Counted from the first letter of the stretch, positions 37,638 through 51,684 are shown. The stretch is 64,000 bases of DNA from Vespa crabro (GCF_910589235.1 NC_060956.1:20024473-20088472); one strand, 5' to 3'. Notes: a model not told the origin generated them from the letters alone. Program-made: numbers and translations.

Positions 37638-40600
37638 TTCGTTTAGGTATTTTTAGTACGGAAAGTTGTGGGAAAGGATAACGGCACACTATATGCTATG
37701 AAGGTTCTTAAAAAGGCGACTTTGAAAGGTATCTTTTTTTATAATTAAAAAATTAATATTTCCTTCATTATTGTTCGGTCTAATTGTTATATCATGGTAC
37801 CTTAGTCAGAGACAGAGTAAGAACAAAAATGGAAAGAAATATATTGGTGGATGTGGAGCATCCATTCATTGTTCGACTACACTATGCATTCCAGACAGAG
37901 GGCAAACTGTACTTGATCTTAGACTTCCTAAAGGGTGGTGATCTTTTTACAAGACTATCCAAAGAGGTTATTGAACAAGCTAACTAGATACAACTTGTAT
38001 GATTACTTTTCATTCAATTTTCATTTTCTATCAATGAATATTTTTTTTTTGTGATTGCACAATTTATTCAATTTGTATATATGCACATAATAATGACAAA
38101 TATTTAATATATCTTGATTGATAACAACTATCGTATATGTACTCTTTAATACTATGTCTTTTTCATTGAAATTGAAATTGTTACTATTCTAGAAATAAAT
38201 TTACAGGTCATGTTCACGGAAGAGGATGTAAAATTTTATCTTGCTGAACTTGCACTTGCATTGGATCATATACATAAACTTGGTATAATATATCGCGATT
38301 TAAAACCGGAAAAGTTTGTATTTCATTAAAGTAAATTGATATAACATTTAGAAAAATATCATTTCATTTATTTCTTATTTTATTTTTTCTGGCAGCATTT
38401 TATTGGACACTGAAGGACATATCTCTTTAACTGATTTTGGATTAAGTAAACAATCATTGGATAATTCTAAAGCATATTCATTTTGTGGTACAATCGAATA
38501 TATGGCACCGGAGATAGTTAATCGAAAAGGGCATTCTTATGCTGCGGATTGGTGGAGTTTTGGTATACTTTTGGTGAGTTATTAAAAAAGTTTTTTTAGA
38601 AAACATTTTAATTCATTTATATCTTATCTTTTCAATAAATAATAATTTGCAGTTTGAGATGTTGACGGGTGCACTTCCATTCCAAGGTGCGAATAGAAAA
38701 GAAACTATGACACAAATATTAAAAGCAAAGCTTATCATGCCTTCTAATATCTCATTGGAAGCCCGTGCATTATTACGAGTATTATTCAAAAGAAATCCAG
38801 CAAATAGACTTGGGTCTGGTAATGTCTAAATATTTATTTTCAATTTTCTAATGAAAGTATATTTATATCTTGTGCGAATATTTTATTTGATTTGTTTTCA
38901 TACATTCACTTAGGTAGTGTAGAAGAAATAAAAAACCATATCTTTTTTGGAACCATTGATTGGGATGCTCTTTATAGGAAAGAGATAAGACCGCCTTTTA
39001 AGCCAGCTGTTAGTCAAGAAGATGATGCATTTTATTTTGATAGTGAATTTACGTGTAAAACACCTAAAGGTAATAATGTACAATTTTCTGTTTTCCTTTT
39101 TTTTTTTTATCCTCTTTATGTTAATGTTTGAAATCGTTGATTAGCTGAAAGAATTGGCCAAGTATATATTTTGTATTTGAAAAGATATTATTATTATTTT
39201 TAGATTCTCCTGCTGTACCTCCTAGCGCAAATGCTCATGAATTATTTCGTGGCTTTAGCTTTGTTGCACCTTGTTTATTAGAAGATCATACAAAAACTCC
39301 AGAGTACAAAAACTGTGATAGTATTAGTAATACTTTCCCAGCTTATGTCAATCCTATTTTAGTAACCGATGAATATGAATTTAAGCAGGAGATAGGTAAA
39401 GGAACTTATAGTACCGTTTACCTTGCAGTTCATAAGGCAACTAAAACTGAGTATGCTATTAAGGTAATTTATATGCATGTATAAATATATAATGAGAAAT
39501 TTTTATATTTTATAATTATTAAATTTTATATTTATTATATGTAATTAAGATTGGTCGTAAAATAGGTGATTGAAAAAGCAAAACGGGATCCTTCGGAAGA
39601 AATAGAAATATTGTTACGATACGGAAGGCATCCACATATCGTATCTCTAAGGACCGTTCATGAAGACGATAGACGAATTTATCTTGTATTAGAATTATTG
39701 CGAGGTGGTGAACTTCTTGATCGATTGTTACAAAGACGTAATTTTACAGAAAGAGAAGCTGCCGAGGTGATATACACAATTACCAGTGTAGTTCATTATT
39801 TACATGAAAATGGAGTAAGTATATATACCGTTTTATAATTAATTATTTCTATTGATAATAAATATTTATAATATAAATTTTAAATGTTTCAGGTAGTTCA
39901 TCGTGATTTGAAACCATCAAATATATTGTTTTCAAAACCTGGTGGCGATCCAAGTACATTATGTATATGTGATCTTGGCTTTGCTAAACAATTACGTGCA
40001 GAAAATGGTTTATTAATGACACCATGTTATACGGCCAATTTTGTTGCACCTGAAGTATTAAAACGGCAAGGATATGATACAGCTTGTGATATTTGGTCTT
40101 TAGGTGTTTTATTATATATTATGTTAGCCGGGTATGAAACTGATTGTTTTGGAAATATTTATCACGTAATAATAATGCACAAAATCAAATGTATTATTAT
40201 TTAATTATTTTGTTGCAGATACACCCCTTTCCGAAACAGTCCAGGAGATAGTGCAACCGATATACTTGATCATATTGGACCTGGATATATAGATGTAGAA
40301 AGTGGAGTCTGGTGTCAAATATCAATGGAAGCCAAAGAATTGGTGAAGAGAATGTTACACGTTGATCCTAATCGTAGGCCTACAGCAGCTTTAATTTTAA
40401 AATATCCTTGGGTTGCAAATCGTCATCACCTTCCACAAAAAATGTTACCTGATATTAGTACAGATCCACATAGTTTAAAGGTATTTTTTTTTCTTTTTTT
40501 CTTCTTATTTTTTTTTATTTCTTTTTTTTATTTTTTTTTTTTTTTTTTTTAATCAAAAATCTTTATATTGATATTTATTACTGTGCGATCGTTCTTAATT

Positions 40601-40752
40601 TTATTTTATATATTAAAATTTTACAGATGGCCGTTGCAGCAACATACAAAGCTATGTCAAATAGTCCAAGATTACCTCATATTGGGCCTGTTGTTTTGTC
40701 AGAATTAGCCCGTCGTAGAACACAAGGTAAACCAGGTCCTACAGAAATTTAA
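36993..40752 (+). CDS. S6kII: p90 ribosomal S6 kinase (RSK), two kinase domains
   Basis: Serine/threonine kinase downstream of ERK and PDK1. Exons: 36993-37046, 37303-37497, 37647-37728, 37806-37966, 38207-38313, 38396-38573, 38653-38818, 38914-39069, 39204-39463, 39566-39814, 39893-40131, 40219-40480, 40627-40752; all keep frame, 744 residues (family about 735-740). N-terminal AGC kinase: GQGSFGK 77-83, Lys102, Glu120, YRD 193-195, DFG 213-215, PDK1-site Ser228 in YSFCGT. Linker: Thr364-Pro, Ser368-Pro and hydrophobic-motif Ser385 in FRGFSF. C-terminal CaMK-type kinase: GKGTYS from 431, Lys453, HRD 539-541, ERK-site Thr579 in LMTPCYT. The tail LSELARRRTQG fits the ERK docking site. The C-terminal domain reads DLG (563-565) where relatives have DFG. 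The symbol follows the Drosophila gene; vertebrate counterparts are RPS6KA1-3/6. Confidence 0.97.
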
Positions 40753-40783
40753 GATTAAATTTTAAGATACGTTGAAAAAAAAT

Positions 40784-40789
40784 AATAAA
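40784..40789 (+). terminator. Possible polyadenylation signal AATAAA for RSK
   Basis: AATAAA 32 nt after the RSK stop codon, within an A-rich stretch. It would give a very short 3' UTR. Later matches near 41,490 and 42,160 are equally possible. Confidence 0.25.
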
Positions 40790-41700
40790 AGAAAAAAAAA
40801 AGAAGAAAAAAGAAGAAAGAAAAAATAAAAAAAAAAAAAAAAGAACATGAAAGAAGAGAGAAAGGAAGGAATTAAAAATATCTAAAAGAATCTTAAAAGG
40901 GCAAATTTTGACATGTACAAGCGAGATAATTTAAAGTACAAGAAGGAAGAAGCTAAATGTTTCTATTGGCACTATCACTGTTATTATTCAATTAATTATG
41001 TACAAAATGTGTGAGAAGCGTTTACTACAAATCAGTGACAGTGAACTTAATGTGATACTTATTTATACTTTTCATTTTCATTTAGTACCTCTGCGTACTT
41101 TTATGTACGTATATATTGCCATACATAGACATTTAAAAATGATCTAATATTAATGCCTAAATCTTTAAGTTTTAGTCAAAGATTCCTATATTCTTAAAAA
41201 AAAAAAACAAAAAAAAAACCCCCTTTTTAAATATATTTCCTACGTCGATCTTGCTAAATAAGACTATATAAGTCTATAAGTGAATGTAAATCTAAATATA
41301 ACAGAAGATTATATTTTATTGATATGAATGTAGTATTATTCGTGCAATGTTGAAATATAATTAGGTATATAATGATCTATTATAAATTAAAATTTTCTTT
41401 ATGAGCTTTAAACACTTCTATAGTAATAGAGAAAATTATTCATTTACAGTCTCTTATCAGCTTTAATACTATGTAAAATATTTCAATATTAATAAAATTA
41501 TCCCAGAAATATTCAACATCTATTGAAATCAATATTTTACGATTATATACGTATGTATATATTTATTAACATATATGAAATGCTAATGTTTGAATAATTA
41601 AAATTAATTAATATCGTAGGACTGTTTAAATTTAAATTGTAAATTTGAAATATATTTTAGGTGATAATTATTTTCGTTCGTTCAAACGGTGACCTTTTTT

Positions 41701-41733
<33 letters not shown>

Positions 41734-42536
41734 CTGTGATTAATCCTTTATTTATATTTCATAAATAGAACATATATAAGAATATATGTGAATTGAGTAA
41801 AATAAAAGATGTCACGTAGGATTTGGCTCCTAAACAATGATAAACAATAAAAGTATACATAGGATAAATAAGAATGAGAACCTAAGTGACTTTGACATTT
41901 CTTATGTCAGTCTACTCTCCGATTCCGTCGAGTAAGCATCGTTAGCTGTATCTATTATGCAAAAATATATATATATAAATTATAATTTTCAAAAGCAATA
42001 TAAACGTATTATAATAAATCTATATTATTACCAGTCCAATATGTATCATATCTACATATATAAAAGATAACAAAGTATTGTTACATATTTATAGACGATT
42101 ATAAATTTGCTTTTGACCAAATGGTTTGTCCTGTTCTTCGCTTTCTCATTCAAATATTCAATAAAAATTATTTTCTTTTTAACGTGTCTTACGAGCAAAA
42201 TATACTCTTGTTTGAATATCAATTTATTATATTACGTATACGTCATATATCGTTTAATTATATTATGGTAGTACACATATAAACTTTATATCAATTAAAT
42301 AAATTTAAAATAAATTTTTTTTTCTTTTTTTTTTTTTTTTTTCTATTGCCTCTTCGACATCCTTCCTGCGTTTGTTAATGAATAAATATATTTTTTAATT
42401 ATAATTATTTATATATCTTCATAGATTTACTCGCACGATTTGAACAGAAAACTGATTTACCGACGTTAAAAACTAGGTCGGTTAAGAAGGAAAAATAATG
42501 TTACGTATGATGGGTAGTTAAATGAAATCTGGTGCT

Positions 42537-42564
42537 GTGCTGTGCGTGCGTGCGTGCGTGCTGT

Positions 42565-42608
<44 letters not shown>
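42537..42608 (+). repeat. (GTGC)n/(GT)n alternating purine-pyrimidine tract
   Basis: (GTGC) units, a short GTGCGCAC segment, then (GT)n. From about 42,562 the alternation is unbroken for roughly 47 bp, favourable for Z-DNA. Confidence 0.85.
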
Positions 42609-42610
<2 letters not shown>

Positions 42611-44138
42611 GTATACATCAATTATAATATATTTTTATATATAGTTATTTTTTTATTTATTTGAAATCGATCATTTTTGATAATAAAAATATACATCGAC
42701 TTTTTTTTTTCTTTTTTTTTTTTTATGGAAGATTAAAAATCTTTCTAATAATTAATTGTTACGTTTACATATGTATATATATGAGCGATTCAAAAGTTCT
42801 TAGATGATTTAAAATATCAATCCGATTTTTTTTTCGATACTTTTTAGAATAATAATAATTTTTCTTTCAGATTATAAAACAAACAAGTAGAAAAGAATTT
42901 TTATCCGATCTATCGTATTACACGTTTTATTTATATTTTTTAATTATATACTTATAAAATCATTAATTAAGTAAAATAATTTTTCTACGAATACATTTTT
43001 CATTTAATTCTATGCATTTTCATTGACGAATATATAAAATTCGTTCAGTCAATTTTTCATCAATAACTTTTCATCGTTTCTTCATTCGGATATTTCTCTC
43101 TTTTCTTTTTTTTTTTTTTAACGAACGTCGTTAAGGAAAAATTTTCCAATGTTGTAGTTTCTTATTCAAATATGAATGGAATTAACGTGTAAACGGCAAA
43201 AGGGTAATTACCAGTTATAACAGCGAACGAGTATAACGTTGACTTTAAATTGGAAGATTGGTATGTTCTTGTAAAGGAAACTATATATCCTTACAGTCAG
43301 TACAACGTAATAAATTGAGATATACGTTTTTATCTTTTGTAATATGTCATTAACCAGTCGTAAAAATTAGAGAAAAAAGAAAAAAGAAAAAAAAAAAAAG
43401 ATGAAGAATGTCTCTTTCTCTCTCTCTCCCTCTCTCTCACTCTCTTTCTCTTTCTCTCTCTCACACACACTCTCTTTTTTTTCGTATCTCTTTTTCTTCG
43501 TTCTATTTGTCCTTTTTTTCTTTCTCTCATAAAATCGAAGGTACAACATATACGTATACGTCAAAGCAGTCAAAGCCTCGTTTGCTTTCATGTGTTCAAA
43601 ACGGTTATGTTAGATAAACGAGTGATAATCCTCAATTAACGCTCCATACGAGATACGAGACTGGATTTCCTATGGACGAATAAGTGTCGTGTAAGAGGCA
43701 TTATCGGGCAATATATATATATAGCTCATCATAAATTATAAATTTCTTTTTATTTATATCCTCAGAGTTTTAACGTAAGATATATAGATAAAATAATCTA
43801 TCATAGTAAGTCATTCTATGTTAATTTACATGTCATCGTTATCTTCATCGTCATTATTTTCAGTATCGTCATCGTTGACATTTTCCAACGAGTATCAAAC
43901 CGTCGAACCATCAAAGGTGGATTTTGATAAAAGAAGAAGAAAAAAAGAAACATATCGAAAGATTTAATTAACATCATCTATGTATTTGTAACATATTTTT
44001 ATCGACACATTCGATCGTTATCTGCTTTTAATTATTCGACAATCTATCAATGAATAAAATAGAAATTGAATTGAAATTCGATTAAATGAAAGAAATTCTT
44101 AGTGTGAAAAATAACATGTTAAAAGTTTAAGGAAATTT

Positions 44139-44141
<3 letters not shown>

Positions 44142-44189
<48 letters not shown>
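44142..44189. repeat. (AT)n microsatellite
   Basis: 48 bp of alternating AT in intergenic DNA. Confidence 0.9.
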
Positions 44190-44191
<2 letters not shown>

Positions 44192-44585
44192 TATATGTAT
44201 GTGTGTGTGTGTATGAAAAATAAATAGAGTGAGACAGAAAGAAAATGTAAAGGCATTCATATTAATTATTTCACAATGAATTTATAATACATTAATCTCG
44301 ATTTGTTTCGCTATTTGTAGATTTATAAATGATATAGTGTGTGTGTATAGTATAGTATCGTATATAGTATAGTATCGTATAGTGTGTGTGTGTGTGCGTG
44401 ACAAAATTTCGATATACATATGTATGTGTAGAAAAATTTGTGTAAATTATTTAAAAAAGAATTTTTCTTTTATTATTAATTATAAATTTTTATAAAATTA
44501 AGAAAAATTTCGATAAAGATGTATGAAAGAGAGAAAGAGTGAGACAGAGGTAGAAATAGAGAGATAGAGATAAAGTGAGAGAGAA

Positions 44586-44643
<58 letters not shown>

Positions 44644-44703
44644 AGTGAGAGAGAGAGAAAGAGCGTAGGCGTAATTCAGGACAACGTGTTATCTATATTT
44701 CAG

Positions 44704-44853
44704 AGTTCTCCCCACTCCTAGAGTTAGTTATGTCATTGGTGACGTAGAATGGACCCAGCCTCCGAGGCCGGTATTGATTTCGTGACGTCACTAACACACG
44801 GATATCCCATGCACAACAAGCAAACGTTTCGAGATTATGTTCCTTCAGATCAC
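44704..44853 (+). promoter_or_regulatory. Repeat-free block with CRE/CCAAT motifs; possible exon or promoter
   Basis: This 150-bp island of mixed composition follows a GA array and an acceptor-like TATATTTCAG (to 44,703). It holds an inverted CCAAT box (ATTGG, 44,735-44,739), a half-palindromic TGACGTAG (44,740-44,747) and a perfect CRE palindrome TGACGTCA (44,783-44,790). An open frame from ATG 44,749 reads MDPASEAGIDFVTSLTHGYP and on to a possible donor GTATAT at 44,854. Joined to the SLC7 acceptor this frame meets a stop at once, so it would be at most an upstream ORF there. It could instead be a promoter on either strand or an exon of an unseen gene. Confidence 0.3.
44783..44790. promoter_or_regulatory. 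Perfect CRE palindrome TGACGTCA
   Basis: Exact TGACGTCA, the consensus of CREB/ATF and related bZIP factors. A second TGACGTA half site next to an inverted CCAAT box lies 36-48 bp upstream. The clustering makes it more than a random 8-mer, but binding is not shown. Confidence 0.4.
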
Positions 44854-45146
44854 GTATATACAACTCTGCCTTCTATTTATGTTAATATTTTCACGATTTT
44901 TTATTCTTTAATAATATCAATAAATTCGACAAAATAAAACGATTTATTTTCGATTAATAATTTTATATATTTCATTTAGAATTTATTCATTAATCTTAAT
45001 CCTAATCGCGTTCAATTAATTTTCCTATTTCCTTTCTTTTTCATTTTTCATTTTAGCGAGACTATTGATCAATCAGAATCAATATTTTAAATTATTTAAA
45101 ATAATTATTGACATTAAATAGAGATTAATATATTTAGGAGAAAGAA

Positions 45147-45177
<31 letters not shown>

Positions 45178-45381
45178 TTAAATATAAATATATGTATATT
45201 AATATTAATAATTATTAAATTAACTAATCGTATAATATTTAATCTATTTTGTTATATTTATTATTTCGATGTTCTTTCGATTACACAGATGAAAAAAAAA
45301 TCTCATATTTAATAATGTCAGTAATGTTATTTATAAATAAGAATGATATTTAAGGAGTTATCTTAGGATAACACGAGGTAT

Positions 45382-45388
<7 letters not shown>

Positions 45389-45447
<59 letters not shown>
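45389..45447. repeat. (AT)n microsatellite followed by (ATAC)n-like DNA
   Basis: About 59 bp of pure AT followed by degenerate TACAT/CATA repeats up to about 45,550. Confidence 0.9.
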
Positions 45448-45450
<3 letters not shown>

Positions 45451-45550
45451 TTATAAGTACATACATATATACATATATACATACGTACATTCATACATAC
45501 ATATATACATTTATACATTCATACATACATTTATACATTCATACGTACAT

Positions 45551-46229
45551 AACCTTGACCTCAGATGACAATAGTTGAACGGCCGGCGAATGATGGAAAT
45601 GTTGCTAATTATCTAATATCCTGCGTTAGCGACATATTCTCTTTCTCTCTCTTTATCTTTTTATCTCTTTCATTCTCCTTCTCGATCTAGTCCATAAGTA
45701 AATCACTCGGAGAAAACCTCTCGAACGTTCCATTTGTTCGAAGAAATGTTATAAAGTATAAAAAAAAACGCTATTGTTGATACATACGATTCATAATGAG
45801 TAAAAATAGAAGAAGGAAAAAAAAGAAAAAAAGAAAAGAAAATTCAGATTATTATCGACACATAAAACAACTATCCACATTATCATAATTTTCTATGAGA
45901 AACATTTTTTCGTTTACATTATCAATTACAAAGTGATTAGAAATTGAAGAGAAGATAATGATCGAAAGAGTAATACGTCTCAATGTAATTAATTTATCAT
46001 TCATTGATTATTGTAATCATAATTTGTAATCTTATTATATTTTGCAATGAGGAATAATCCTATCGTCTACACGATCGATTCATGGTGAATAAAAATTGAA
46101 AATCAATCAATAATAATTATCGACAAAATTCCTTTCGATTAATTCTATAATTTTTATAATAATTTGTTTATCTATTCACACTCTATCTATTCACACTTCC
46201 ATACACACACGTACACACACACACACACA

Positions 46230-46264
<35 letters not shown>

Positions 46265-47874
46265 ATTGATTATTGTAACAAAAGTACTTTTATTATCATC
46301 ATTTTTAAAAAAGATCTAATTTATATTTTTTGTTTTCAATTCAATTTTTACTCATACCAATCATCGAATGAATAGGAAAATAATTATTTAATTTCATAAT
46401 AAAGACCTTGTGCAATTCCGTATTAATTTATTTGATTCCAAGATATGTCATGCGGGTATATACGGACTCAAAGAAAAGGGATATTCCGGTTACGTCTAAG
46501 CCAGTGTGTCGCAAGTGAAACCTCAACTGGTCTATCATGTGATCTATTTGTCTATCCGTTTGTCTATTTAATCAGAACAATCATCAAATAACATAAATCT
46601 TTTTTACGTTTTTATATTTTAACATTTTCTAATTCGCGATATAAATTTCGAAATAAGTTTTCATCGTTAACGCTTTTAACATAAATGATTTAGACACAAC
46701 TTTTTACTAAAATTTTTTGCTTTCTATATTAAAAAAAATATTGAAATTTAATCCTTTTTTTCTTTTCTTTTTTTTTTTCTTTTTGATTGATTGTTGTTAA
46801 TATCTCTATCAAGTGAACGAATCGTTCATTAGTTCTGTCTATTCGGACAGAACGTTTTCAACGGTTCTTCTAATTACGAATTTTCAACAATTTTTTTCTC
46901 AAATTTTTTAACTTAATTTCTTTTCTTTTCTTTTTTTTCTCTCCCTTTTGTTGCTACATTTATCGTACGACGAAATCCTTTGAAGAATTTTGAAGTAAAT
47001 AAGAAGAGCATTTCATCAGCCCTTCCTTTCTGTTAATTTCTAAAGAAGGAACCGTACACCTGGCGAAGATTTCAAGGGGGACGAAAACCGATGTCTACGT
47101 TTCTCTCTCTTTCTTTCTTCTCTTTTCTTTCTTTCTTTCTTTCTTTTTTTTTTTTTATGCGTGTATATCTTCGCATGCTTCTTTATTCTGCGTCCCTCTT
47201 TTCGCTTTTAACCAATAGAAATCCTGCATGGATTCAATTCCAGGTGTACGTTTTCGCATCCTTTATATTATTCAACGAACTCCGAAGCAAAATTTTGGCA
47301 ATGACTATAAGTAAAAATATGTGTGTTGCAGTTTAAAAAATATTTTAATACATATCAATTATTTTCCCGATCTATTAGTCAATTATAAAATTATTTTTCG
47401 ACGACAGATGAAAAATATATTTATATTATTTCTCATATTATTATTAATATCTTGTCAATATTTTCTAAAGAAATATTTTTAAATTTATATTTAATTTATA
47501 TAAAATGAAATTATAATAAGAAATTAAATGATTAAAATTAGATATGACACAGATAAAAATAATTCTAAATTTTAATCAAATTATTAAAATATTTATAAAT
47601 ATAATTAATATATGACATATGGACAAATTTAAAATATTAATTGTAATTAATTGTAATTTGTTAAAGTATTAATTTGTAATTAATAATAAATATTAATTAT
47701 TATATTAATCATACGTCTATCTAGAAGCTGGTTAATAATTGTATCATAAATTTAACGTTTAAATTACGAAGGAAATATGATATCTACTCTATTAAAGACG
47801 TTAAATCATTGATATACGACAATAATCAAGAAGCAAGTAGAGAAACTGAAGTTGTGAAGAGACATATAAAGAGA

Positions 47875-47939
<65 letters not shown>

Positions 47940-48449
47940 TGAGTAATTTAATTATGCAAGTTTCAAACAATATCTCTGTACACAAACGATAGCGTCGTTA
48001 AAAATTTCTGATTATTTTTCATCGTTTCAATTAAAAATTGTTGATATTACCTTAAAATTAATATTTATTTAACGAAATAATATTAAAAAAAATTTTTGCT
48101 AAATACAAATATAAAAAATTATGTATGAAATTCGATTATTCTCGAAGAGGTTTGTATAAATTTTTTCTTTTTATTATTTTTTTTTTTTTTTTCAAAAATT
48201 TATTGATCTTACATATATTACGATGATCTATATTTTTCAATCAGATTTTATATTTAGAAAAATAAAAAATGATCTAACATAATGTTTATCATTCGAGTAT
48301 GGAAATCATTAGAAAATATGAAAAATCTTTGATAGATAAGAAATTGTCGGAATCATTGCCACGTTTTATTCCTTTATGGAAGCTTAGAATATATTAGAAA
48401 GGCGATTGTTACGAAAAATAGTTTTATTTAGTCGCTTTTTTTAAAGAAA

Positions 48450-48494
<45 letters not shown>

Positions 48495-48804
48495 ATTAGA
48501 AATACAATTCAATAAAATACAATTAGAAATACAATGTACATATCTTTATGTACATAGATACATGTATATGTTCTTCGTTCTATATTTACCGATTGTTATC
48601 TTTCTTTAAAGAGCTATATAACTTTGAATGTTCCTTCAAATTTCTATCTAAATTGTATGTATAAAAAAATGTTAAAAAAGAATGAACATAATTTTCCTTT
48701 TTTCGTTTGATAGATAAAAATCAAAAATTATGTTTTATTTTAACGACGAATTTTTAAGTATCGTTTTATTTCAAGAATAATCTCTCCTATTATGTTACGA
48801 ATAC

Positions 48805-48863
<59 letters not shown>

Positions 48864-49201
48864 AATATACATATAAATCAGTCGGCGATAACGAAAATGT
48901 AATGAGATAGTATAGTTTTGAGATATTTATTAGCTTACTCGCAAGTTAAAATTATTTCAAAATCATTGCTTTTTATAATGAAGACAATATACATTCAGAA
49001 ATGTGAAAAATATATTTATTCTTGAAAAGATCTTTAAATATTTGGAAAAAGTAAATATCTTTTTTTTATATAATTAAAAAATTTTAATATATTAAATAAA
49101 TAATCAAATAGTATTTAACAAATAAAAAAGCAAATATATTTATTTTTTATAAAAATAATTCTTTCGTGTAATTTAAAAAATTTTAATAATAACTCGTGAG
49201 A

Positions 49202-49232
<31 letters not shown>

Positions 49233-49590
49233 TGTCTCCTAATATATATAATGATTTAAACTACTTTCATAATCGTCGCGATTCACATATACATATATAT
49301 ATAGAATTTAGTTTTATTTCATTGATTACGATTGCGGGAAAGTACCGCACGCATCTCACTGATGTTTTTCAATGTTTTTAACGACGAATCAATCCACGTG
49401 GAACTGACGATAAAGGAAACTTGAACTGAGATTATTTTTTTCTTTTTTTTTTCGTTGATTTATAACGATGCTACGAAGTTATAGAAGAAGCCGAGAAGAA
49501 ATGTTCTTAGAAACGTGATACACTTATACGAAGGCAATCAATGAAACATAATTTACACGTTTGAAATTTATAGATGATGTTAAAATTATT

Positions 49591-49624
<34 letters not shown>

Positions 49625-50431
49625 TAATGATTATTTCAATATAATAATATGTATTATAAAGAAATTTGGGATATAAATATCAGAAAGAGAAAAATTTATA
49701 TAAACAACTGAATTATATATTTATATGATAGAGAATGTCGTAATGCGTCTTGATAAATAATGCGATAAAATTTCGACGTTAAACATTTTTATCAAATATT
49801 CCAAATGGACATTTTTATTGATTGATAAATCTAAATGTTAAAAAAAAAAGAAAAAAAAAAGAAACAATTCTAATTCTTAACATCTTATCAATAGAAATTT
49901 TTACGAAAATTAACGATGCAAAACGATTATGTTGATCGATCGATATGTCTATTGTTAATTCTGATCACGTAAAAAAGATATTCTCAATTCGTAGCACATT
50001 AATAAAAACATAATTTTATGTCATTATTTCGGTATACATACACATATATGAGAAATAAGATCGAAGAGATATTAAAGTAAAAAAAAAGAACAAGAGAAAA
50101 GAAAAGAGAAAGAAAAGAAAACAAACAAAGAAAAATAATAATAAATAATAATAAATAAATTAATGATCATACGATTTTTACATCTTACGTAAAGCATAGT
50201 AATATTGTATATGTAATAACAAATAAATTTGACAACGTATCATTAAACTTGCATTAAAGAAATATATGATTAAAGATTAACGTAAATAATATTTTCTTTT
50301 GATAGGATCGATAACGAAACTGGTTACGTCTATCTTCTCACTCGTAAATCGCATGACTGAGAGTAACGATGTATGTATATAATGATCTATACCACAGGAT
50401 CTCCTTCTTTCTCCTTCTTTCTTTCTCTCTT

Positions 50432-50468
<37 letters not shown>

Positions 50469-51255
50469 CTCTTTCTCTCTGTCTGTCTCTCTCTTTCTCA
50501 CTCTTTCTCTCGATAACGAAACAGGACACTTTTATCACCTTTTCCGTAGTTTTACAATCGAATGGTAATAACAATATGTGTATATAACGATTTTGTATTT
50601 CACAAGGTCAAAAACAAAGAGCGAGAGTGAGAAAGAGAGAGAGAGATACAATAACTTTCCTTAGAAAATAAAAATCAATAAACGATCGTCGAAAGATTGA
50701 TAGATATTAATTCAATATCATTGGACATATACAATCTCAACTAGCATTATATATTACGTATAAAAGAATAATAAATTCGTTAACGTTTAATTAAATATTT
50801 CAAATGAAGAAAAAATACATTATTATTGAAATTATTTATATCGTATATAATGATCTATAATTGTTCTTTATAGATCCAACCAAACTAGACTCTTACGATA
50901 TATACACATACGTATATATTTATATATATATATAGAGAGAGAGAGAGAGAAAGAGAAAGAGAAAGAGAAAGAGATATATATATATATATATATATATATG
51001 TAAAACAACAAATTCGTTTTAACAATATTACAACGTTACCTATTCATCCCCTCCCCCATCCCATTCCAACCTACCAGATTCGAGAAAGTCAAAGAGGGAG
51101 GAACAACTATTTTGTTTCTAACAAACGTTTAAGTTCGAAAGTGTCATGCGCCAGCTTCAGTGTCTGTATAATATATACATGTACCTACACATGCGCAGAG
51201 ACGTTAGTATATAGGAAAGAGAGGGTAATACCTAAACGCGGAACGGCAGCAGCCT
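45551..51255. other. AT-rich intergenic DNA without a recognisable gene
   Basis: Contains GA at 47,878-47,934, (TCTA)11 at 48,451-48,494, AT at about 48,821-48,855, and CT near 46,233-46,260 and 50,440-50,464. A repeat-poor block of higher GC lies at 46,430-46,560. No exon is supported. The right end (51,060-51,255) may be promoter sequence for the exon that follows. Confidence 0.5.
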
Positions 51256-51362
51256 CGTTCAGAGAGAAACGTGAAGACGGATCACTCAGAGCTCGACCAC
51301 CGTGTCGCGCATAGCTTTCCTGTCTCCGTCTAATCGTGTTGTTTCTCTATTTCTCTATCTCC

Positions 51363-51406
<44 letters not shown>

Positions 51407-51684
51407 TTGTCTCCCTTTTTCTTTCTTTTTATTTATCAATCTTATTCAGTCTTTCTATCTTTTTCTCTTTCTATCTGTCATTCATAATCTTCGTCGTTGT
51501 CAACGAGACAAAGACGAGATAGAGGGAAATAGATCGTTTATCTAGTGCGTGTGTGTTTGTGAACTATGATCCTTCATCAAGGATTTCGACGTACTTAGGA
51601 TCTTAATAAGGATCTAAATTATCGTTTAGGAACCAAAGATCGTAATATCACTCTGTGATATTGCAAGTGATATTCTAATAACAG
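51256..51684 (+). other. Candidate 5'-UTR first exon, perhaps of the SLC7 gene
   Basis: A relatively GC-rich stretch follows an ATGCGCA-containing block and a TATATA-like element (about 51,209) and ends in a consensus donor, AACAG|GTAAGT, at 51684/51685. It includes a (CT)n run at 51,365-51,400. No conserved protein reads through it. The next convincing acceptor on this strand that opens a coding exon is at 62,732, five bases before the SLC7 start codon, so a long 5' intron of about 11 kb is an economical explanation. The start at about 51,256 is a guess from an initiator-like TTCAGA. Only the donor is seen directly; the link to SLC7 is inference. Confidence 0.35.

Larger units (their letters stand above)
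40753..44703. other. RSK 3' flank and AT-rich intergenic DNA
   Basis: Probable RSK 3' UTR at its left end, followed by AT-rich sequence with T-runs (41,703-41,729 and 42,319-42,342), CT near 43,409-43,462 and GA near 44,577-44,662. No supported exon. Confidence 0.55.
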
